Notes under the pieces: generated by a model
Told to the model about the DNA's origin: nothing
What the model saw: the letters and a program-made list of their open reading frames with translations, nothing else
Databases searched by the model: none
In this document: positions 8,312-15,243 of the stretch, one piece after another
Position numbering within the stretch: position 1 is the stretch's first letter
How the letters are laid out: each line of letters begins with the position of its first letter
NCBI GenBank assembly: GCA_964384595.1
Contig: CAYLLY010000012.1
Span: forward strand, 1-43,487
DNA length: 43,487 bases
From: SCTG01 sp964384595
GTDB taxonomy: Bacteria > Nitrospirota > Nitrospiria > Nitrospirales > NS-4
Reading direction: 5' to 3'
Made by a program: the position numbers and the translations under genes

Positions 8312-8343
8312 CGTTCATCCTTCGACAAGCTCAGGACGAACGG
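8312..8343. repeat. TTCGACAAGCTCAGGACGAA repeat, copy 2
   Basis: Direct repeat of copy 3. The TGA stop of the small GIY-YIG gene (8331-8333) lies within it. Confidence 0.8.
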
Positions 8344-8636
8344 CTAGTCCCGCCCCTCGCCAACCTCGCTACCTCTGCCCAATCTCCCCGCATCAACGCT
8401 TCTTTCTTCTTTCGGCTCCAGCCCTTGATCTGGCGTTCTCGGCACAAGGCTTCCTCGCGTGAGGGGAATTCCTCAGAAAACGCCAGCGTCACAGGATGTC
8501 TGTTTTGCGTGTACCCTTCAATCTCGCCAGCCTGGTGTTCGGCCATCCGCTTTCCCAGGTCGTCTGTGTGTCCTGTGTAATAGGAATTATCCACGCAACG
8601 CAAGATATACATCCAGAAGCTCACGATCTGACTCAT
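8331..8636 (-). CDS. Small GIY-YIG domain protein (UPF0213/URI type)
   Basis: 101-residue single-domain GIY-YIG protein: the GIY-like strand is MYILRC (about 9-14) and the YIG-like strand YYTGHTDDLGKR (about 19-30), followed by AEHQAGE..GYTQNRHPVTLAFSEEF and REEALCRERQIKGWSRKKKEAL, the standard order for the short URI/YhbQ family. ATG 8636 is one base from repeat copy 3 and the stop is inside repeat copy 2, so the gene is bracketed by direct repeats about 0.33 kb apart. An internal ATG at residue 9 is an alternative start. Function in the family is uncertain; a nuclease role in repair or repeat mobility is possible. Confidence 0.8.
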   Translation of the reverse strand: MSQIVSFWMYILRCVDNSYYTGHTDDLGKRMAEHQAGEIEGYTQNRHPVTLAFSEEFPSREEALCRERQIKGWSRKKKEALMRGDWAEVARLARGGTSRSS

Positions 8637-8637
8637 A

Positions 8638-8664
8638 CGCCCTTCGACAAGCTCAGGGCGAACG
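8638..8664. repeat. TTCGACAAGCTCAGGGCGAA repeat, copy 3
   Basis: Direct repeat of copy 2 and inverted relative to copy 1; it lies immediately upstream of the small GIY-YIG gene's ATG. Confidence 0.8.
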
Positions 8665-8683
8665 GAAATCGCTGCTCAGTACA

Positions 8684-8720
8684 TCCCCTCACCCTACCCT
8701 CTCCCTCAAGGGGCGAGGGA
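8684..8720. repeat. CCCTC/GAGGG palindromic repeat, copy C
   Basis: Reads TCCCCTCACCCTACCCTCTC then CCTCAAGGGGCGAGGGA; inverted relative to copy B. It ends 6 bp from the stop of desaturase 2. Confidence 0.8.
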
Positions 8721-8726
8721 AGTGCG

Positions 8727-10118
8727 CTATTTCTTCAGCACGTGCAGGTTGGCCATCGAAATCCCGCTCAACATCGCCCCGATGATGCCGAGGAAGCCCT
8801 GGTCGTTGCCGCAGATGAACAGGTTGTCCAGGTGCGTCCGCCCGGTCTTGAGTTTGCCCGGCGCTCCGTATACCGCTCCGTTCACGTGGCCCGTCCAGTG
8901 CTTGATGGTCCGGGGGGTGAAAAAGTCCGTGAACCGGCTGTGTGCCCTGAAGTCGGGGACGAATTTTAGCACTTCCTGGTGGATTCGCGGAAGCCACTCC
9001 GCTTTGGCCTGCACGTAGGCCGGCTGCTCAAGGGCGGCCCAGCGGTCGAAGCTGGCCAGGCAGGTCAGGCGGATCATGGGCTTGGCGATGGGCTTGTCGA
9101 AGAGAAAGTTGTCGGGACAGCAGATGACGCCGCTCCGGGGATCGACAAGGTCGGCGGGCACCGCATAGTGAAACTCCTTACCGGTGTTGTAGAAGATGAT
9201 GGTGGCGTCGTGGCCGAGCGCCTTCATCGGCTTGTCCAGCACGTGGATGACCTCAATGAACGACATCCGCCCCTCCAGGGGCGTGAGTTTCTCCGGATCG
9301 CAATCGGTGCACAGGCGCATCGTCTCGACGTAGCCGGCCGAGGAAAAAATGACGCCGGCCGTGAGCGTCTCGCCGCTGTCGAGCTCCACGGCCTTGACCC
9401 GCCCCCCCTCAACGCGCAGCGACCGGACCCCGCATTTCATCCGGACGGTCCCGCCGACCCCCCGCACCTTCCGGCGCAGGGCCGTGATGATGCGCCGGAC
9501 GCCTTCACGGGGCCGGGCCAGGCCCTCGCAGAAGATGCTCTTGAACATCACCACAAACTGGCCGAACTCCATGTCGTGCTCTTCGGCGTTGCCGTAAATC
9601 ATCAGCGGGCAGAAGATCATGTCGACCAGGAGCGGGTCGGTCAGGAAGCGCGCGACGACCTGCCGTCCCGACAGGGGTTTCGCGTCGAGGTCGAGTTCGT
9701 CATAGTCCCGGATGTGGCGCACGAGACGCAGGAAATTATCCTTCTGGGCGGGGAACTTCTCGATGACCTCCTGGACGAAGAATTCAAAGTCGTTGTTGAA
9801 GCGGAGCGAGATGCCCGGAAAGCGCACCTCGGACTGATATTGGGGAGCCAGCCCGAAGTCCTCCGGCGTGAGCCGCAATTGCCGGTAGATCTTGGTGAGG
9901 GGGGCGCCGCGGGTGCCCGGCGGCACGTAATTGGTCATGGCATGGAGGCCGACGTCGAACTGGTAGCCGCCCAGCGCATAGAACGAGTTCAGGCCGCCGG
10001 CCGCGTAGTGTCGTTCCAACACGCACACCGTTTTATCGAAATAGGCCAGACGGATGGCCGCCGCCAGGCCCGACATGCCGGCGCCGATGATGATGACGTC
10101 ATAGTGGGAGGGAGGCAT
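8727..10118 (-). CDS. CrtI-like FAD-dependent desaturase/isomerase 2
   Basis: 463-residue flavoprotein of the same superfamily as the gene at 5749 but clearly divergent from it. The FAD motif VIIIGAGMSGLAAAIRLAYFD is at the N-terminus (G12, G14, G17), followed by CVLERHYAAGGLNSFYALGGYQFDVGLHAMTNY. The C-terminal FAD segment is NLFICGNDQGFLGIIGAMLSGISMANL. Two different CrtI-like enzymes beside a KS/ACP pair is the arrangement reported for candidate ladderane clusters. Here both most likely act one after the other on the acyl chain made by the neighbouring KS-ACP-FabG-FabZ set. It lies 51 bp after the ACP gene, with two perfect palindromes in the gap. Substrate and reaction are unknown. Confidence 0.8.
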   Translation of the reverse strand: MPPSHYDVIIIGAGMSGLAAAIRLAYFDKTVCVLERHYAAGGLNSFYALGGYQFDVGLHAMTNYVPPGTRGAPLTKIYRQLRLTPEDFGLAPQYQSEVRFPGISLRFNNDFEFFVQEVIEKFPAQKDNFLRLVRHIRDYDELDLDAKPLSGRQVVARFLTDPLLVDMIFCPLMIYGNAEEHDMEFGQFVVMFKSIFCEGLARPREGVRRIITALRRKVRGVGGTVRMKCGVRSLRVEGGRVKAVELDSGETLTAGVIFSSAGYVETMRLCTDCDPEKLTPLEGRMSFIEVIHVLDKPMKALGHDATIIFYNTGKEFHYAVPADLVDPRSGVICCPDNFLFDKPIAKPMIRLTCLASFDRWAALEQPAYVQAKAEWLPRIHQEVLKFVPDFRAHSRFTDFFTPRTIKHWTGHVNGAVYGAPGKLKTGRTHLDNLFICGNDQGFLGIIGAMLSGISMANLHVLKK

Positions 10119-10122
10119 GGGA

Positions 10123-10168
10123 AAATGGGGACAGTCCCCATTTAAGAAGGGGGACTGTCCCCCTTCTT
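10123..10168. repeat. Two tandem perfect palindromes (GGGGAC-N-GTCCCC type)
   Basis: Palindrome 1 spans 10123-10143 (arms AAATGGGGAC/GTCCCCATTT, 1-nt centre). Palindrome 2 spans 10144-10168 (arms AAGAAGGGGGAC/GTCCCCCTTCTT, 1-nt centre). They fill the gap between the ACP and desaturase 2 genes and could form two stable stem-loops in the operon mRNA. Confidence 0.85.
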
Positions 10169-10169
10169 G

Positions 10170-10421
10170 TCAGAGGTCTTTGAGCTTGGGCGCGAGGTAG
10201 GCCACGCAGCTGTCCAGGCTGGCCAAGTGCCCATAGTCGGCTTCAGGGACTTCGACCTTGTAGCGCTTGCGCAGCTCCATCACGATGTCGAGAAAGTCCA
10301 TGGAGTCCAGCTCGAGCTGTTCCCTGAGCGCCACGTCGCTCTTGAGATGGCTCAGGTCCTCATCAGGCGCGATCACACTGATGATCTGAAGGATCGCTTG
10401 ATTGATCTGATCGTTCGTCAT
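10170..10421 (-). CDS. Acyl carrier protein
   Basis: 83-residue ACP from ATG 10421. The 4'-phosphopantetheine attachment serine is Ser40 in LELDSMDFLDIVMELRKRY, a variant of the usual DSL motif (here DSM). The acidic helical make-up is typical. It lies between the ketosynthase and desaturase 2 and is probably a dedicated carrier for this pathway, not the housekeeping AcpP, which usually sits with fabF/fabG in a fab operon and has DSLD. An in-frame upstream ATG (10454) would add 11 residues lacking family similarity. Confidence 0.92.
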   Translation of the reverse strand: MTNDQINQAILQIISVIAPDEDLSHLKSDVALREQLELDSMDFLDIVMELRKRYKVEVPEADYGHLASLDSCVAYLAPKLKDL

Positions 10422-10476
10422 GTCGAGACTTCCCCGAGGTCCGGCCGGGCACAATCGGCCTCAGAAAATACACGAT

Positions 10477-11709
10477 TTATATCCGTTTTACAACCACTAC
10501 CGAGTTAATTCCCAGCATGCCCGAGGAATTGTTCAGGATATAGTCCACGCGGGGCAATTTTTGTGGAGAATTCAGCACTAAATTGGGGACTTCGCATTGG
10601 GGATCCAGGTGGTCCACGTTGATGGTCGGGTGGACGATGCCGTCGTCGAACGAGGGCAGATTGCCCGCCAGTTCCAGGGCGCCGGCGGCGCCCATGGCGT
10701 GGCCGATGAAGCTTTTGGTGTTGTTGAAATGGGTCTTCGGGCAGTCGGCGAAGACGGTCCGCAGCGCTTGGCACTCCTGGATGTCGCCGAGGGGGGTCGC
10801 CGTGGCGTGGGTGCTGACGATGTCGATGTCCTGGGGGCCGATCCCGGCCCGCTTCAGGGCCGCCTGCATGCACTCGATGTGCCGCTGGGCATTGGGCAGG
10901 ACGAAGTCCGACGCGTCCGAATTCATGTGGTGGCCGACGATTTCCCCGTAGATCCGGGCCCCTCTCGCCTCGGCATGGTCCAGGCGCTCCAGGACGAAGA
11001 CGCACCCGCCTTCCGAGCACACGATGCCGTTGCGGTCGCGGTCGAAGGGGCGGGACGCCCTGGCCGGGTCGGCGTGGCTCGCCAGCGCCCCCTGGCTGGC
11101 GAAGCTGGCGAAGATGCCGAACGTGTGGATGCTCTCGGAGACCCCGCCCGCCACCGCCACGTCCACTTCGTCCAGCAGGAGCATCTGGACCCCCTGGATC
11201 AGGCCGGCGTTCCCCGCCGCGCAGGCCGCGCCGATCGTGTAGTGGGGGCCGGTGATGCCCATGTTCAGGGTGACCTCGCCGGCCGGGGAGTTGGCGACCG
11301 TCCGGGGGTTGTGGTGGTGCGACCAGAACTTGGTGTCGTAGTTGTACTGGCTGATGTTGTAGATCTCGTTCTCGGTCTCCACGTTGCCGTGCTCCGTGAT
11401 GCCGAGATAGACGCCGATGCGGCTCTTGTCGAGCGAAGGGAAGCCCAGCGTCGAGTCGGCCATCGCCTCCTGCGCGCAATAGATCGCGATGGACCCAGCC
11501 CGCGTGCCCCGGCGGACCTCCTTCTTCAACTGGTACTTGAGGGGGTCGTAGTTGCAGACGCCCGCGAGCACCTTGCCCATGTAGCGGGTCTCGAACCAGA
11601 CGACGCCGGAGACTCCCTTCAGGAGGTTCGCCCGGTACTCGGCCAGCGTGTTCCCGTTGGGCGAGGTGAGCCCGATCCCCGTGATGACGATGCGACGGCG
11701 GTTGTTCAT
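10477..11709 (-). CDS. Beta-ketoacyl-ACP synthase (KAS I/II, FabF-like)
   Basis: 410-residue ketosynthase that extends acyl-ACP with malonyl-ACP. The Cys-His-His set is intact: Cys163 (IGAACAAGNAG), His301 (STHATATPLGD) and His337 (KSFIGHAMGAAG), with Lys332. It is closest in style to FabF-like synthases of aryl-polyene and ladderane-type clusters, judged by context rather than by alignment. ATGA overlap with oleD at 11706-11709 shows co-transcription; the ACP gene follows after 55 bp. It has no chain-length-factor partner, so it probably works alone as a homodimer. Confidence 0.92.
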   Translation of the reverse strand: MNNRRRIVITGIGLTSPNGNTLAEYRANLLKGVSGVVWFETRYMGKVLAGVCNYDPLKYQLKKEVRRGTRAGSIAIYCAQEAMADSTLGFPSLDKSRIGVYLGITEHGNVETENEIYNISQYNYDTKFWSHHHNPRTVANSPAGEVTLNMGITGPHYTIGAACAAGNAGLIQGVQMLLLDEVDVAVAGGVSESIHTFGIFASFASQGALASHADPARASRPFDRDRNGIVCSEGGCVFVLERLDHAEARGARIYGEIVGHHMNSDASDFVLPNAQRHIECMQAALKRAGIGPQDIDIVSTHATATPLGDIQECQALRTVFADCPKTHFNNTKSFIGHAMGAAGALELAGNLPSFDDGIVHPTINVDHLDPQCEVPNLVLNSPQKLPRVDYILNNSSGMLGINSVVVVKRI

Positions 11710-12698
11710 GTTGCCTGGAGTGCTTTGATCGTTCGCTCTAATCCGTCCTCGGTGCTGATCCGCGGTGCGTAGCCAAGGTCTTTGCGCGCCTTCGAGATGT
11801 CGAAGTAATGCGAGGTGGCCAATTGATCGGCCAGGAACCGGGTCATCCGCGGCTCCCCTCGAAGCGGCAGCACAGTATAGGCCATTTCCAGGGCCGCTCC
11901 AACTGTCCGGGCAAGTCCATGGGAAATCGTACGGCGGACGCCGGGGATGCCCAGCCGTTCCAGGATCAGATTGATCCAGGGCCAGAGCGATACGGGCGTC
12001 CCCTGGGAAATGAAATACGCTTGGCCGTTGACCGGCGAGCCGTCGCCGAGGTGGTCCGCCGACAAAAGGTGCGCGTCGGCCGCGTTCTCGACGTAGGTGA
12101 CGTCCACCTGGTTCGTGCCGTCGCCCACCTGGACCAGAAGTCCCTTTCGGGCCCGGTCAATGATCCGGGGGAACAGGTGGGGATCGCCCGGTCCATAGAT
12201 CAGATGCGGACGGAGCGAGGCCGTCAGCAATCCGCCTTGGCCGTTCGCCGCGAGGATGAGCCGCTCGGCCCGGGCTTTGGTGGCGGGATAGGGGCAGTCG
12301 TAGCGCGAGGGATAGGGGACCCGCTCATCCGCATGCTCCAGATTGCCGGCGGCGGAGACGACGCTCGGCGTGCTGGTGTAGATCAGCTTTCGCACGCCCG
12401 CCTTCCGGCATCCATGGAGGACGTTCTCCGTGCCGACGACGTTGGGGCCGTAGTACGAGTCCCACGAGCCCCAGTAGCCCGCCAGCGCCGCGACATGGAA
12501 GACCGCGTCCATACCGGCGCAGGCGCGCCCGACAGCCGCCGCATCCTGAATATCCGCGCAGACCGTCTCCGCGCCTATCTTGTCCAGGTCGGGATAGCGC
12601 CGCCGGCCCAGGACCCTGACCTTGTCTCCCCGCGCCAGCAGTTTCGTGACGATATGCCGGCCGAGAAAGCCGCCCCCGCCCGTCACCAGCGCCTTCAT
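11706..12698 (-). CDS. oleD: OleD-like NAD(P)-dependent 2-alkyl-3-ketoacid reductase
   Basis: 330-residue extended SDR / 3-beta-HSD-like epimerase family protein. The Rossmann motif is VTGGGGFLGRHIV (about 5-17) and the active site is Ser110-112 with Tyr137-x3-Lys141 (CPYPATKARAE). In the ole pathway OleD reduces the beta-keto acid made by OleA to a 2-alkyl-3-hydroxyalkanoic acid. The assignment rests on its place immediately after oleA-oleB-oleC with ATGA overlaps on both sides (oleC at 12695-12698, KS at 11706-11709). In isolation it would only be called an NAD-dependent epimerase. Confidence 0.88.
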   Translation of the reverse strand: MKALVTGGGGFLGRHIVTKLLARGDKVRVLGRRRYPDLDKIGAETVCADIQDAAAVGRACAGMDAVFHVAALAGYWGSWDSYYGPNVVGTENVLHGCRKAGVRKLIYTSTPSVVSAAGNLEHADERVPYPSRYDCPYPATKARAERLILAANGQGGLLTASLRPHLIYGPGDPHLFPRIIDRARKGLLVQVGDGTNQVDVTYVENAADAHLLSADHLGDGSPVNGQAYFISQGTPVSLWPWINLILERLGIPGVRRTISHGLARTVGAALEMAYTVLPLRGEPRMTRFLADQLATSHYFDISKARKDLGYAPRISTEDGLERTIKALQAT

Positions 12699-14365
12699 CG
12701 CAACTGCTCCGCGGCCCAGCGGGCCAGCTTGTCCCGTGAGATCTTCACGTTGTGGCGCACGTCCACAGGGAAGCTCTTATGGAACAGAACCGTGGCGATC
12801 CCCGCGGTCAACGGAGTGGCCGATCCCAGCCACAGCAATTCTTCGGTGAACCGCTTCGCTTCGCCGGCGGTCGCAGGAAACCTGCCTGGAACTGGCTCGA
12901 TCACGATCACCGGCCGCTGGCTTCCCGAGGGACCGATGCCTACAAGGGCCGAGCGAAACACGTCGTGGTGCTGGTTGAAGATCTCCTCGCAAGGCACGGT
13001 GAACAGCGTGCCTGCGGCGGTCCGCACTCGGTCGGCCTTACGCCCGCAGAACCAGAGGCGATCGCGTTTGTCGAGGTAGCCGACGTCTCCCATGCGGTGC
13101 CACCATGAATTGCCATCGGGGATCTTGGCGAGCGCCGTCGCCGCCTCGCGCTGGTAGTAGGCACGCGTGACTACGGGACCTTTCACGACGATCTCGCCGA
13201 TTTTGCCGCGCGGGAGGACCAGCCGATCGTCCCAGGACGGAATCGCCTCATCGGTGATGCGGATGACGCGAAGGGTGATGCCCGGCAACGCCTTGCCGAC
13301 GCAGGTGCCCTTGCCGGCGCGGGTGAGCGAGGCGGTCTCGCTCAGGACTTCGCGCGCCGTGATAGAGGACACCGGCAGGGCCTCCGTGGCGCCGTAGGGC
13401 GTGTGGGCGTCGGCGCGGTCCGGGAGGATGCGCTGGACCCGTTCCAGGATGGCGGGCGAGACGGGCGCGCCCGCCATAAGGACGCGCCGGAGCGACGGCA
13501 GCGTCAGATTCCGCTCCACGCAGTATGTTCCGACCCGGTCCCAAATGGCCGGCGAGCCGAAGGACTGTGTGACGCGATAGGCCTGGATCTCGGCGACGAA
13601 TTTCTCCGGATCCACCCGGGCGGGATGGGCCGGGTCCATGTCGGGAATGACGATGGTCACGCCCATGGCCACGCTGAAGAGCGCGAACAGCGGGAACGCC
13701 GGCAGATCCACCTCGCCTTCCTTAATGCCGTAGTAGTCGCGCAGCGCTCGCACCTGCGCGTCGAACATGCCGTGCTCGTACCGCACGCCCTTGGACGCGC
13801 CCGTGCTGCCGGAAGTGAACAGGATTGCGGCTGCGTCATTCGCCCTTGTCGGTGCACAAGGAAACTCGCGCCAAATGGATTCGCGAGTCTGTGCGAGCGT
13901 CGGGCCGCCCCAGAACCAACGCCGGCCCACCGTGACCGCCGTTTTGACGGTCCGGAACGCGCGGGGACACAGCGCCCGCGCCGCCTGCGCGATGGGGACC
14001 GCGATGTAGGCCTCGGGCGCCGCCTCTTCGATACAGCCGAGGAGATTCGCCCTGCCCATGCCGGGATCGATCAGGACCGGGACCGCGCCCAGCTTGAAGA
14101 GCGCGAAGGTCAGGCTGAAGAACTCCAGCCCCGGCCTCACCATCAGCACCGTGCGGGTGCCGCGTCCGATGCCGAGGCGGCTCAACCCCCAGGCGTACCG
14201 GTCGCACTCCTCGTTCAGTTGCCGGAACGTGAGTGACACCCCGCCCTTCGGATGAATCACCGCGGGCTGATCGGGATGCGTGCCGGCCATTCGCGGTAGG
14301 TGGGCCGCGATGTTGAGCAGAGCGGGCTCGGTCGAGGCGGTTGGGGATGAGGCCATCACCGTCAT
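12695..14365 (-). CDS. oleC: OleC-like AMP-dependent beta-lactone synthetase
   Basis: 556-residue ANL-superfamily adenylating enzyme. Core motifs are TSGSTGASKG (184-193), YGATE (324-328), GDVGYLD (426-432) and GRKADRV (441-447), with the C-terminal lysine in the short RHNVKISRDKLARW segment. OleC adenylates the beta-hydroxy acid from OleD and closes it to a cis-beta-lactone. The start is ATG 14365, which overlaps the oleB stop as ATGA; a second ATG three codons later is possible. The frame is open further upstream but that part overlaps oleB. The four neighbouring genes make OleC far more likely than an ordinary acyl-CoA ligase. Confidence 0.9.
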   Translation of the reverse strand: MTVMASSPTASTEPALLNIAAHLPRMAGTHPDQPAVIHPKGGVSLTFRQLNEECDRYAWGLSRLGIGRGTRTVLMVRPGLEFFSLTFALFKLGAVPVLIDPGMGRANLLGCIEEAAPEAYIAVPIAQAARALCPRAFRTVKTAVTVGRRWFWGGPTLAQTRESIWREFPCAPTRANDAAAILFTSGSTGASKGVRYEHGMFDAQVRALRDYYGIKEGEVDLPAFPLFALFSVAMGVTIVIPDMDPAHPARVDPEKFVAEIQAYRVTQSFGSPAIWDRVGTYCVERNLTLPSLRRVLMAGAPVSPAILERVQRILPDRADAHTPYGATEALPVSSITAREVLSETASLTRAGKGTCVGKALPGITLRVIRITDEAIPSWDDRLVLPRGKIGEIVVKGPVVTRAYYQREAATALAKIPDGNSWWHRMGDVGYLDKRDRLWFCGRKADRVRTAAGTLFTVPCEEIFNQHHDVFRSALVGIGPSGSQRPVIVIEPVPGRFPATAGEAKRFTEELLWLGSATPLTAGIATVLFHKSFPVDVRHNVKISRDKLARWAAEQLR

Positions 14366-15237
14366 GGGATCGGATGCTTGGCGAAGAACTCGCGCACCCA
14401 GGGAATGATCTGCTCGTGCGCGTCTTCGACCACGTAGTGGCCGGCATCCGGAACCCGCCGGACTTCGGCCTGGGGGAACCGCTTCTGCCATTCCGCGAGA
14501 AAGCCGGTGGTAAAGCACCAGTCCCGCTCGCCCCAGATGATGAGCATCGGGCGATCCTGAAAGGCCGACAACCCCATGCCGATGTCCTCCACCAGCCGAT
14601 ACGTCGGATGCGCCGGGCTCATCGGGATGTCCTGCACGAAACGTAGGAGGGCGATGCGGTGGGCGTAGCTGTCGTACGGGGCGAGGTAGCCGGCCTTCAC
14701 GGCCGGGGTCATGCGTTCCTGCTTGGCGCAGGCCATGGCGGGCGCGAGGCCGGCAAAAGCATTGAGCCCGCGCACCGCCAGCGCGCCGACGAGCGGCAGC
14801 TTGCAAATGTTGATCCGGAAGGGAATCCGGGACGCGGGAAAGGCCGCCGTGTTGAAGATAACGAAGCGTTTGACCCGTTCCGGATGGCGCTCCGCGTACC
14901 CCATCCCGATGGCCCCCCCCCAGTCGTGCAGGAACAGCGTCGTGCGCTCCAGCTTGAGCGAATCGAGCAGGGCCTCCAGGTTCGCGATGTGCCGTTCGAG
15001 CGTATAGGGATAGTCCTGGGGCTTGTCGGAGAGCCCGCAGCCCATGTGGTCGGGAGCGATGACCCGGTGCGTATTGCGGAACTCGGCGATCAGCGCACGG
15101 TAGTGAAAGGACCAGGTAGGATTCCCGTGGAGCATGACGAGGGGATCGCCTGTCCCTTCGTCAAGATAGTGATACTTGCGGCCTTCGAGCGACAGATAGT
15201 GGGATTCAAACGGGTACAGCTTCCGGAAGGCGTCCAC
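14362..15237 (-). CDS. oleB: OleB-like alpha/beta-hydrolase (beta-lactone decarboxylase)
   Basis: 291-residue alpha/beta-hydrolase of the haloalkane-dehalogenase type. Visible features are the oxyanion-region HGNPTWSFHYR (37-47), the nucleophile elbow LHDWGGAIG with an aspartate nucleophile (D105), and the catalytic histidine in VPDAGHYVVED (H267). An Asp nucleophile is shared by haloalkane dehalogenases and OleB. In the ole pathway the enzyme decarboxylates the beta-lactone to a cis-olefin. It begins 6 bp after oleA and overlaps oleC by 4 bp. Context therefore favours OleB over a dehalogenase. Confidence 0.9.
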   Translation of the reverse strand: MDAFRKLYPFESHYLSLEGRKYHYLDEGTGDPLVMLHGNPTWSFHYRALIAEFRNTHRVIAPDHMGCGLSDKPQDYPYTLERHIANLEALLDSLKLERTTLFLHDWGGAIGMGYAERHPERVKRFVIFNTAAFPASRIPFRINICKLPLVGALAVRGLNAFAGLAPAMACAKQERMTPAVKAGYLAPYDSYAHRIALLRFVQDIPMSPAHPTYRLVEDIGMGLSAFQDRPMLIIWGERDWCFTTGFLAEWQKRFPQAEVRRVPDAGHYVVEDAHEQIIPWVREFFAKHPIP

Positions 15238-15243
15238 GCGTCA

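Larger units (their letters stand above)
7223..8720. mobile_element. Candidate 1.5-kb cassette with imperfect inverted ends carrying two GIY-YIG genes
   Basis: The left end carries a CCCTC/GAGGG repeat (7223-7259) followed inward by a TTCGTCCTGAGCCTGTCGAA repeat (7291-7317). The right end carries the same two repeat types in inverted order and orientation (8638-8664, then 8684-8720), so the ends match over roughly 85-95 bp with gaps. Inside are two minus-strand GIY-YIG nuclease genes and one more repeat copy. The segment separates two CrtI-like genes of one operon. No transposase is present and target-site duplication was not found by eye, so mobility is inferred. Confidence 0.45.

Noticed and set aside
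14366..14806. N-terminal extension of OleC
   Set aside because: The extra segment overlaps oleB in another frame; ATG 14365 gives the usual ANL start and an ATGA overlap.
14362..15237. OleB-like protein as a haloalkane dehalogenase
   Set aside because: The Asp nucleophile fits both, but it is embedded in oleA-oleC-oleD with overlapping frames, which points to OleB.
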